Assembly (NCBI GenBank): GCA_025531455.1 | Contig: JAMYHL010000013.1 | Location: 726,924 to 790,923, forward strand | Reading direction: 5' to 3' | DNA length: 64,000 bases | Source: Apiotrichum sp. Y4204 | Lineage: Eukaryota > Basidiomycota > Tremellomycetes > Trichosporonales > Trichosporonaceae | In this document: positions 43,171-54,003 of the stretch, piece by piece | How the letters are laid out: the number at the start of each line of letters is the position of its first letter | Position numbering within the stretch: the stretch's first letter is position 1 | The notes under the pieces: model-generated | Told to the model about the DNA's origin: nothing | The model's database searches: none | What the model saw: the letters and a program-made list of their open reading frames with translations, nothing else | Position numbers and translations under genes: made by a program

Positions 43171-46100
43171 ATGAATCGGCTGACGACTGTGCTCTATCCG
43201 TACGTATTTCAATTGTTGTTGTTTTTCTACCTTTCCATCTCCCTTCTCTGAACTTATTTGCGGCTCCATCACATCTGCAATCCAGCGGGCAACGGGGAGT
43301 GCAGAGCACACGAGCACACACTTGTCACCTTGCACCTCGGCCTACTCCTCGGTCATCCCCAGTTCCCCTACGCTAATCACTCCCCCTCCTCCCTCCTCTT
43401 CGCTTCTTACACCAGCTCTCTCCCGGGCATTCCTGGCCTGCCAGGCCCGCCCTCGGACGGATCCTCGTCGAGCATCACGCCAGACGGGCGCACCGAGTCT
43501 CCGCTTGCCGCCGACCCGCAGTATCCCCTCGCGATGAACTCGATGAGCATCTACGATGATCCGCGCTCCGCCACATTCCCGCCGCCGGGCGATCAGCGCA
43601 GAGGATCGGGCATGCTCACCGCAGCGAGCTATGCGAGCGTCGCAACTCCGTCATCTGCCAACTCGGCGTCTGCCTCGTCCGCGTCGTCACGCCCGAGCCT
43701 CTTCCGCCGCCTCACGGACGAGAACAACAAGTCGTCCGCCGCACGACGCAGCGTATCCCCCTCACCGTCACGAAAGGCTGACCGCGGGCTGAAAGTAAAC
43801 CTCATGCAGGTCGGGCAGGCAAAAGGCGGCAAGAACCGCAGGGCCGCTGTCCCGTCGCCAACTCTCGGCGGACGGCTCACAAGTATGGCAAAGGGTCCCT
43901 GTGGGCGCTTTGTTGTCGGCGGAGGGCAGTGTGAGTGGTTGGCAAAGATCAAACTAACCACCTAGACCTTCGTGTCTTGGAGATCATCAACCCGACTGAC
44001 GATGGCGCGGGCACCCCGTCATCACCGAGAAGTCCGGGACGAGCCACGCCGTTCGCGCGCGGGTCTGGAGGCACATCCATCTCAGAAGTGGTCAACTTCT
44101 GGAAGCGGTCGTGGGGTGCCGCTAAAGGAGTCAACGACGTTGACTGGGGCGTCTCGAGTGAGTGCTAGCTGGGCCCCACAGCATTTCTGACACCAGACTT
44201 TGACAGCAAAATCGTGACGGCGACCCGGAGCGGCAACTTTATGATCTTTGACATCAACCGGAACAAGCTGGAACGAGACATGAGTGGGGGTAGCCCACGT
44301 TCCATGAAGTGCATTCGGCTACACAAGAACCAGTCTTCGGCTCATTTGCTCCTCACTGGCGGGACAGAGGGCCAGGTTCGCCTCTGGGTAAGGTACTAAG
44401 ACACGATGGCGCTGACCTGGCAGGACTTGCGCGACTCTGAGCCAGCGAGCAGAAAATTCTACAAGCACAACGCACCTATCACGGCGCTGACTTTCTCACC
44501 TGATGACCCGCACTCGTTTGTTGTTGGTACCGAGGCGGGCGGCATGTTGCGGTACGACTACCGCGTGCCTAACAAATCAGTCGGCAAGGTGTGGGGCGCA
44601 CACGGTTCGCGGCCGGTCATGGACCTCAAGTGGAAAGCGGCGTTGGACGAATACGGCCCGGTTACACCAGGCAGGGGCTGGCTCGCGAGTGCTGGCGGAG
44701 ACCGGACTGTCCAGGTAAGGAGAGGGTGACGTCTCTTGCTGACATCAGATCTGGGACATGAGCCAAACATGGGACAAGGTGGCATCGCCTACACACACGC
44801 TACACGCGGCGCACGCCGTGCAGTGCGTTGACTGGCGGCCAAACCATCCGACAGAGCTCATCGTTGTCTCGGATTCTCAAGCACTCGTCTCCGGCGCCGG
44901 TACGGAACAGGAGGTTGTTCCAGATGAGTGCGACCTCACCCCGCTGGAGGTATGGGACGTGCGCCGACACCATGTGGCAAAGTACGCTATTCCCGGCCTG
45001 GAGGGTGATGCTGTCGCCGCGATCTGGGATGATGCAGACACCCTCGTTGCGTGCTACCAGAACGGCGGGCTCGTGCAGCGCGACCTGGCGAGCAAGACGG
45101 CCACAAAGAGCTATCCGCTCGAGATCCTTCCGCGCCAGGTGTCCGCGTGGAGCCACAAGGGCGAAATGGCATATGCTATCGACCAGTTCAAACTGGGTGA
45201 AATCCCATTTGATGACATGTGAGCACAGCTGTGGGGCCACATCCTAAGTAAACTTGAACTGACAGGCAGCAAGCCAGAGTTCTCGTCCTGGCAAGTCGGA
45301 AGCAACCGGCACCGCAAGGCTGTTTCGGACGCACCGTACGTTCCGCGGCAGACCGTCGGCATTGTGTCACTGCCAGACGACGACGACACCGAGTTTGTGT
45401 ACATGGCAAATCACTATCGTCTCGAGGGCGATACTCCCGAGATGCTCTGTCGGTGGAACCGCGAGGTGGCAGCAATGTGCGATCGCCCAGACGAAGCGCG
45501 CATCTGGGACCACTTGCAAGGTCTCCTTGAGGAATTTGGGGCTGCACCTAAGGGCCTGTTCAATGAGGGCGTGTTCAATCAGTCGGCCGGTGTGCCTGCT
45601 GTCGGCGTACACCCACCGTCTCCCCGCCGCATCGCCTCCGGACCACCCTCTCCAACGGGGGTGGTTGACGGCATTCTCCTCGAGCGCGTAGAGAACGTCG
45701 CCATTGAAGACGGATACTCTGATTCGGGCTCGGAGGGGGATTCCCACTCGTCAATCGAGTCCGAGGGCCCACGAACGCCAAAGAAGTCGCGCTTCAAGTC
45801 GTTCATGCCACCGGTCACTGCCGTACCCTCAGCGTTGCGGCCAGCGCTCGCGTCCCGTGGTGATTCAGCACACGCGCGCCCCGGAAGTGGCCGAATGAAA
45901 CGAATACATGTTCTGGATACGCCTGTCAACGAGACTGACGGACCCACGCCGATAGCGGACATGGACTATCCCGATCCGTACGGGATCGCCGCCGCACTGG
46001 AGAGCATTGCGCAACAACCGAACCAACGCCGTGTCGGCGCTTCTCGCTCAACGCCACACAGCACGTGTCCGCCCACTCCGGTCCCTGCCGACCGCAAGGC

Positions 46101-47191
46101 GCTGGGTAACGGACGCGCTTCGGGACATGTGACGCCTGCGGTCGGCAGCCAGCGCCCGTCGATTGTTGCCGCCACAATGGACCGTATCAAGCCTGCAGCC
46201 ATCACGCGCCGCGCTCAGGAGTCGTTCCCCGCTGCTCAGTGGGACCAGTACCGCGCATCCCGGTACAAGACCTTCCTCAACTGGTGGCAGTCCTACGTTG
46301 ATGACGTGAGTTGGCCGTAGTTTTCGCAACTGACAGCAGGGAGAGGTGCAGGTTGCCACAACGTTGTTCGTTGTGGGCGCCGCGGTCGTACCCTTTCCGC
46401 CCAACAAGGCCGAACGGGTGTTTGAGGCGTATCTCGGTGAGCTAGATGCAAAGAATGGCAGGGCCTGGCTTACACCAGATCTTCTCGAGCGGTACCATCT
46501 TAACATCCCAGTCGCGTATCTGCGACGGTACTCGGACCTCCTGGACATCCAGACGCTGCCGAGCCACGAGGGCATCACGCACGTCCTGCACTGCGCAAAA
46601 TGCGGAAAGAGTACTGGCTCGCTCGAGGACATGCCCGGCAAACGTCAATTCTGGTGGTGCAGGAAGTGTCTGCGTGCAGCCAAGATTTGCGTCGTATGGT
46701 GGGTTATGAGTGGCAGTTGGGTGCTGACTGCAGCCGGCAACCTGTCAAGGGTTTGTGGATGGGCTGCAACCGCTGTCGCCACGGCGGGCACCAGACGTGC
46801 ATGCGGACGTACTACTGTGAGTTGAGTCGTCTTTGTCACCAACTGACATGCAGTGGAGACGGAGGAAGTGGTCCCACATCCAGACACGGAGCCGTCCCCG
46901 CCGCTGCCGTCAGCGCGCACGCCAGGGCAGCACTCTACCCCTCTGGGTGGATCGTCCGCCGGCACTGGTGGCACAGCCGGGACAGGGAATGCAGGGGGAA
47001 CGGCAGGCAACGCTGCGGCCCAGATGTCAGCGATAGTGGGAGAGGCGTCGCTCGAGTCTGGCTTTACAGAACGCAATGAGCGGTCACTGGAACGCACCTA
47101 TTCGGAGGTCCCGCCGCCGTTGTTCGTGTCGACAAATTCTTGTCCGTCGGGGTGTGGCTGCCAATGCCGCAAGATACAAGGTCACTACTAG
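43171..47191 (+). CDS. RTC1: RTC1/WDR24, WD40 + RING subunit of the SEA/GATOR2 complex
   Basis: Component of the vacuolar SEA complex (GATOR2 in animals) that promotes TORC1 signalling. Ten exons: 43171-43199, 43416-43930, 43966-44157, 44197-44387, 44424-44714, 44749-45218, 45270-46305, 46340-46698, 46734-46816, 46854-47191; 1167 residues, similar to yeast Rtc1. A Ser-rich N-terminus precedes WD repeats (VNDVDWG, HLLLTGGTEGQVRLW, APITALTFSP, WLASAGGDRTVQ|IWDMS, VQCVDWRPNHPTELIVVSD). A disordered linker follows. The C-terminal zinc region reads CAKCGKS, WWCRKC, ICVVC|RQPVKGLWMGCNRCRHGGH, ending in PSGCGCQC, which is the WDR24-type RING. The first exon is short and followed by a 216-nt intron; a start at 43534 (MNSMSIYDD) is an alternative. 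Exon 8 has an ACAGCAG tandem acceptor. Confidence 0.88.
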
Positions 47192-47381
47192 GCAAAGGGT
47201 CTGTTTGGGACAGTATGATTTGGGCTCCATGTATTATAATGTAATGCGATTTTTGTCCTCGATGCGAGGAATGTGGGTCGTTAATCGTCAGTGTTGTCGG
47301 TGGCAAGGGGTGGGGGGTGCGAGTGTGAATGAGATTTCTGTATGAACTTTCAGCCCTACATTCATTTCATGTCCACAGCTC

Positions 47382-48338
47382 ATGTCCGACTTTCCACCTA
47401 CTGCCTGCCCATCCACGATGACGGACGCCGCCCCACCACTCGACGCCGAAGCAGAGAAGGCTGCCGCCGCCGCCTCCCGCGCGGACGCACGCGCACGCCG
47501 CATCGCCGCCGCCGTGGAACGGAGCAAGCGCGAGTACCTCCCAGAGCACGCATACACCGAGCGCGGCGTGAGTGCCTAATTCATTCTCCACTTTTAACCG
47601 CAGTGGTTCCTCTCTGCACCAGTTGCGGGCCCCTCAAAAGTAGACAGGCAGCATGCAGAGTACGCCGCGACCGCATGCCTCCCTTCCGACCCGCGGCGCG
47701 CGCTGGACGACATCCTCGCGTGTGCGAAGACCAAGCCGCTCTCTTCCCTCCCCCGCGAACTGGTCGCGACTGGCGCGCGAGCGGCGATCGCGGCGGGCGA
47801 TAAGGCCCGCGCAGAGGAATTCGCACTCGCAGCGCGTAACCAGTGGCGTGTACCTGGTGCAGCGGTGGTTGCGTCCGAGGCGTTCGAGTTTGCCGGACGG
47901 AGAGAGGGTGAGTGAAGAGCGGCAAGATGGTGCTGATTCTCAGAGGCGACGCACCCCCTGCTGGCGGCGACGGCTGAGGGGATTCATTATCCCGTGGTTC
48001 TGCGGTTGGCGGGCTTGCTCGCCGGGATGGACGGGGACGCGGGTGCGCTCGGCGGCGTGCTCTACCCACTGGCCGAGTCGCGCGCGTGGGCGTTTGATCG
48101 GCCGCTGTTTGGGCTTGGGGCGGAGGAGCGGGTGCGGCCTGGCGGGGCGCCGGGTGGTGCGGACCGCTTGCGCTCCGTGCTGGCTGGTCTTGATCGTGGG
48201 GCGCTGAGGACGGCGCTTGGTGTTGATGGAGCGGTGCTGGATGCTGCGCTGAACCGCGTACATCGCGCGCTTGGGGCTGAGGAGGAGCCAGCGGGCGTGC
48301 CTGGTGAACGCGTTGAGCGTGGAGTGCGCGAGTTGTAG
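47382..48338 (+). CDS. unrecognised Ala-rich helical protein
   Basis: Exons 47382-47567, 47604-47907, 47944-48338; 294 residues. I do not recognise the family. An Ala-rich, charged N-terminal helix (EAEKAAAAASRADARARRIAAAVERSKREYL) leads into HAYTERGWFLSAPVAGPSK. Helical pairs follow that look like TPR or alpha-solenoid units: DPRRALDDILACAKT, LPRELVATGARAAIAAGDKARAEEFALAARNQW, then EAFEFAGRREEATHPLLAA. The C-terminal third has GMDGDAGALGGVLYPLAES and ALRTALGVDGAVLDAALNRVHRAL. No membrane segment or targeting signal is apparent. The ATG at 47418 is an alternative start. The gene follows RTC1 by only 190 bases on the same strand. An adaptor role is inferred only from the helical repeats. Confidence 0.65.
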
Positions 48339-48519
48339 ACTAGACTCTAGAATGGAAGTTGTGATGATGTTCTTGTACTCAAAAGTCCAGATAGCACACA
48401 GCATCCATCACGGTACAACAGGCTATTATACTCTTGCACATCCCCTTTCGTGTTCCCGTCTTCCCGGTACCGTTCACCGCCCGCCCTCTCACATTCATCT
48501 CGTACCTTCCGCCCCTCCC

Positions 48520-51500
48520 CTAAATCAACAAGACCTCCATGCCCATGTCCGTCATGAGAGAGTGCCATGACTCGACGGCGCGTCCCTCGTCCTGCCGCTG
48601 CCACGCGGCCCGAACCAGCTTCTCCGCAGCCTCGAGATCCCTGCAGTCTGAAAGTGTCAGTGGTGTTGCGGCTAGAATCGAATATCTCTACTCACACTGA
48701 TCCCTGTAGCTGCTCAAAAGGCTGCTTATCCATTCCCGCTCAGAGGGCTCCGCCACACGCGCGAGAATGAGTACCGGCCACACCAGCATGACCGGCTCAT
48801 TGGAGATCTCCGAGCACAGCTCGAGTGCTGCAGGAACAATGGCCCGAATACGGGGATGCGAGGCTGGCAACCGCAGGATCTCCGTCATAAGATGTACCGA
48901 CATCGTCAGGCGGTAGATATGGTCGCCAAACTGCCGTCAGCATGACAGTTTCCCTTTGTTTCACCCGCCCATCGCCTTCAGCTCATACTTACCTGTACTC
49001 GGCGCTGGAGTGGCAGCGACCGAAGGCTGACTGCAAGCGAGTCCAACTCGACTATAAGTGCCTCGGCCTCACCGCGCAGATATTCCGCGACAGCAGTGAG
49101 CTCGGGATCGTCCAACGAAGCCGTCGGACCGAGACGGTTTTTACGTGCACAGAGCCCGTTTATCTGATGTCAGACACGCCAAAGGCTAAAAAGAAACCAA
49201 GCGACTCACTCTCGCAACCATCTCAATCATCTTGCGGCTCACGCCAAACGTGTTCTCGATGCTCTCCCACTCCCAGTAGCTCTTACTACTCCGCTCAATG
49301 TCGAACCACCAAGGCGCGGTGAGCAGCGTCGGCTCACTACCGGTCGTGAAGCACCCAAACGTTTCGTGTGTCGCAAGCTGCTCGAGAACAAAGCGGCGGA
49401 CGAAATTGGTCGGTTCGCGCGCCATGAGCGCCTCGGGCCCACCGCGCGCTCGGATGGACGCCATCGCAAAGTCGAGATTCGCTTTCCATGACGGGTCTGC
49501 CGACAGGACGTCGCGTGTGATGAGCACGACGCACGCCGCGAGGACGAGATCGTTGTCGCGTTCCGACTTGGCCGAGACCAGCGCACCACCGGTCCGCCGT
49601 TCCTTATCCGTCTCTGACTGCGAAATGACAGTGTACCCAATCGCGAGCTTCTTGAGACGGTCGCCCAGGTCCGCTGTGTCCTGACCGCCTGTCAGGTGTA
49701 GAAGATGGGCCGCGCTCGTTGTCAGAAGAGAAAAGCGGAGCGCAGCGTTGGCGGGGCATGGTGATCCGCTCTCGCCAAGAATAAGGGGCAGAGACACCTG
49801 CAAGAAAGGATTGGCTCGCGGTTTTGACCTTCCCATCGCTGTTACAATCTGGCTCGTGTTCCGCACATAGTGCTGGAAGAGGTTTCGCGTCGATGCAGTT
49901 GGGAACAGCGCCTTGAATGGATCAAGATCTCGTGATGGCAGTGTCGCCATGCTGATCAGTGACATGCCTCTTGGGAGTGGTGGACGTTGAGAGTCCCCGT
50001 GGGATGATTCCGCCGTTGTTGCCGGATCCGTTGAAGCCCTGTCGTCCGAGAAATTCATCGGCATGCTAGTCGCATACGGTGGGGATGTAGTCTGATGGGG
50101 CTCCTCGCCATGCCGCCGGCGCGCGATATGGCCCCTGAGGGAGAGACGGATATCGGCACCACTCTGCGCGTAGTCGCCCTCGTCGAGGAACATTGTCGCC
50201 CCATCAGCCGACTCGAGCTGGATTCGTCCTCGTTCGTCTGGCGATGCCCGTGTCAATTCGATAATCTCCGACCCTTCGCTTCCCTTGTTGCTGGTCGGCG
50301 ATCCGAGGTTCACATTGTGGACCCATGACTGGAAGTCAAACGGCAATCCCGCCAGTTCTGATTGTGCAACAGCTGCACCCTCATTCGGCCGCGAGCGTTT
50401 CGAGGTGCGTTCATCGAGACCACCACTCGTGGGTGGCGTAGGCTTGAAGGGCTGGAAGCCGGCAGTGAAGTTGGACGGTGTAGGATCGGATTGCCGTCGT
50501 GGTGGGCTCTCCCCCCATTGCGATGCGCTGCCGGAGGCATCGAACGGAGTTGCTGATGGTCCCGCATTCTGTGCCAACTGCGCGAGAGCTGAGGCCAGTC
50601 CGGGGACGAGGCCAGCTGCCGCCAGTGCGTCGGCATTAGAGTGCTCCGGCACTCCAGGAAGCGAGGGCACGCCGTCAACGCCGCCAAAGACTGGTAGGTT
50701 GGGAAGCGAGGTGGACGCCGAGCCGGGCACCTCAGATGTTGTTGAGCGTTTACGGGCAGGAAGAGGAGCCGCGGCGGCGTTGGACGCGGGCTCGGGGATG
50801 GATGTCATGCGCGTTGTTGGCGAAGTAGAAGCGCCGCCAGAAGCGCCAGCTGCCGCTGTCCCTGTAGCCGCGGTGCTGCCCTGGCTGGTCGACTTTTTCC
50901 TCGATTTCTTGCCTTTTTCGCTCTTCTCTTCATCCCAGGTGCACTGTATGTCAGCATTTTACGCTTCTCGGAATGAAAGACAGATAGCAGACGGGAGCTC
51001 CGAGATTGATCTGGAGGACGCCGTTGGAAACCCTCTGCAGATGGTGAACGGCATCTCCACGGAAAGGCGACCCGTGAACCATGAACAGGCACACGATGGT
51101 GATAAACCCCAACCCGTGTTGCCGGAGTACTCAAAACCCCTGGGCTATCATTGCGACGCTCGGTTGGCTCGCCACCCAGGCCCGAGCGTATCGCCACCGC
51201 AGTCGTTCTTCCCGCAACCACTGAGTACTCACCTCACGCCCCATGGCCGCACAGCGGAGACACTTGGGCCGCACTTCGTCGCACTTGACCTTGCGTGCAC
51301 GACAAGTGAGGCATCCGTGCCGTGATCGTGTATACTTGCGCGGGCCTCCTGTGGCCTGAGGCTGTTGGAGGACGAGCGAGGCGTGCGTGACAAGGTCGGC
51401 GAGACGCACAAGATCAGGCCGTGCATTCGAACCTGTTCCGCCAGAGCCGAAGCCGGACGTCCCAGAGTTTGCAGATGCGGGTGTGAGGTTCGTGCCCGTG

Positions 51501-52054
51501 GCCGACGCCGACCCGGGATCCGCGCTCAACGGGCTGTCGTTTGCCGTCACGCTCTCGTTGGCGGTTCGGCTCGCCATCTGCACGTCATTGTACGCCGACA
51601 GGTCCAGGCCGAGAAGCGCCTCAATGTCGCTGGCACCCTGCGTCGCCGGTGCGACACCTGCTGCAGCGAGCACGGCCGCCATGTCCTCTGGTGAAAGACG
51701 GGACAGCTCGAGGATCGCAGACGTATCGGCGGCGGAGAGGTCGGCCATTCCGAGTCCGCCGAGCCCTAGTCCGCCGCCGATGCCGCCTGTCTGTGCTGCC
51801 GACGCAGTTCCTGGTGCGCCGAACCCACTCCCTACTCCTGTTCCCAGTCCGCCCACTCCGTCGAACGAGGCCCCACTAAATGAGGCACGGTGTGCGGCGG
51901 TAGCATTACCGTGCCCGTTGCCAGCATACGCGGAACTACTGGAGGCACGCCGCTGAGCGTGGTTGTTGCCGTTGATGCTGATGGGGTGTGCGGTGTTGCC
52001 GCTGTCGTCGTGAGCTGAGGACTGGGGGCCATAGCTGTTGCCAAGGCCCGACAT
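48520..52054 (-). CDS. Zn2Cys6 transcription factor with fungal regulatory middle-homology domain
   Basis: Five exons: 51233-52054, 49210-50943, 48993-49163, 48696-48930, 48520-48647; 1029 residues. A Gly/Ser/Ala-rich N-terminus of about 235 residues comes first. The binuclear zinc cluster is RHGCLTCRARKVKCDEVRPKC then LRCAAMGRE|C, with exact spacing C2C6C6C2C6C. The sixth Cys is the first codon of exon 2, after a 289-nt intron. A Lys-rich stretch (EEKSEKGKKSRKKS) supplies the nuclear signal. The C-terminal half resembles the Fungal_trans_2 type regulatory domain (FQHYVRNTSQIVTAM, PFLQVSLPLILG, HLLHLTGG, LVLAACVVLITRDVL, APWWFDIERS, FGVSRKMIEMVAR). The target genes cannot be inferred. A long, unoccupied upstream region suggests complex control. 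Confidence 0.9.
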
Positions 52055-54003
52055 GACACAGACGGATGTCCCGTTGAGTTGTCGCGGGATAACTGATTAA
52101 TGAATTTCAGATGGCGTGAGAGACTGGTGAGATAGTGGATAATGCCGCAATTGGGTGCGTCAAATTGCTCCAAGGCCGCGAGATATGGGTGATTGAAAGT
52201 TGATTGGAGTGATGGGCGCGGGCGATGACGAACACGAGAGGCCAAAGGGGGTAAAGGATAGATGGATAGATTCGATGATTCACGACATGGACGAACGCGA
52301 GATGGTCTGTTGAAAGACAAGGAAGAGTGGAGTGTGACAGAGGGAGAGAGAGTGACAGAGACAGCGATGTGCACTACGTGTGTGCGTAGTGGGGGGCAGC
52401 ACCGCCGGCAGAAGGGGCAGAGGGGATCGTTGTTGGTTACTCTGAGCTCTGTGACTGCCCAAGTTTGTGGAATGAAATGATAAAATAGCCGGATGCACCT
52501 GAACAAACTGGCGAGTAGGAGAGAGGGAGTGGGAGGGAGGGTGAGTCGGAGAGGCGCAGCGGCAAAGCAGAGATACCTAAAAGAGGTAAGGTAGGCCCAC
52601 GGCCCACGGGGAGAGAGGGGCACCAGAGATACCACAACCCCACACAACAGGCAACGGGGCAGAGATCAGAGAGGCCCGAGGGGGTCAGGAGGATCGACGA
52701 GGCTCGGCGTCGCCGACCGCTGCGGGCGGGTTGGCGGCGGAGCGGAGTGAGAGTAGTAAGGCAGAAATATCAATCTGTAATAGTATGAGAATAATCTGGA
52801 TCCTTATCTTCATCTGAAGCCCCTGTATCCCCTAAGTAATCGCAAACTAATGGACCTCACATCACCATTAGAAAATGAGTCTCCTCCCTGGATCGCCCCA
52901 CAAATAGGTTGCCTCCCCACAACTGCCCCGCACAGCGCACAGCTGGCGACTCCGGCCCTCCACTCCCGACTACCACGCCCCAATCACTTCCCTCCTTGCT
53001 TCAGTTCCTTCGGTCCCTTCCATGTAATGATAGCAATGCACCTAAATGACGTTTTGCCTTTTAGCGGCTTGAGAGCTTGAGAGTGGTCCATGTTACACCG
53101 CGGCTCTTGGGCGCCGCCCGGCTCGTTGATAATGGCGCTCAGGACCCCCGGGACCTGCCTGACCTTGTCGGCCTTCGGAGGCTTGCGCTAGTGTGCATAG
53201 CTTCGGATTTGTGAGTGTGTCACTCACCCGGCCGGCCGGCAGCCCCGGCAGCCCTACCGAATGGCGTCTATGTCGTATACAATCGTGTAGCATCGTGTAG
53301 CATGTGTAGCGCGTCGGCATCATGACCCGCCGACGCCAGTGCGCCAATGTATTCATACCTACTGGACAGATCGCCGGCATCGAAGATGGTACTGAGGTAT
53401 CGGTACATCCAGTCCGCGGGCGATCAGCCACCGACGGACTTGCCGAGGTGCGGATCTAGTCCTTTTGGGCCATTCGCCTTAGGGCCAATTGGCCCACAGC
53501 GGTGCCTCACTTCTCAGATTCAGTAGATACATAGACATTGAGCAGACCTCAGTGGCCGTCAAACCGGCCATTGTGACGGTTTGACAGCCAATGCGACCGT
53601 GTCCATAAACTTCACCGTCCATGGTTCCATAGATCGTATCAGATTGCTGCATTCTCCGCCTGCTACTGCTCATCGTCTCTTTGCGACTAGTACCAAAAAT
53701 GGGAGATGGGAAAACTACGAAGGCGGGGAAAAGAAAATGGGGCCAGCCCCAAGACGTGTCTCTGGCTCTACAAAAAAAACAAAACGAAGGAAAACGAACA
53801 CAGGGGGAATGCGATGTGAGAAAAAAGACAGGCTGTGAAAACGGCGCGTACCCGGACTCGGCGAACGAACGAAGGGAAGCGAAATCAGAGAGAAATGACC
53901 ACACGCTGCGGTATTATAACTGAGGCTGGCGCCACTGTCCATATCCGATATTGACACTCGACGACACCAATCATACACTGGACGGTCGTCTGGCGAGATA
54001 GAT
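52055..54003. other. 1.9 kb region between two minus-strand genes
   Basis: Holds the promoter and leader of the Zn2Cys6 gene (CT-rich on the minus strand, about 52150-52700) and the 3' end of the HMG-box gene. No coding region supported. Confidence 0.5.
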
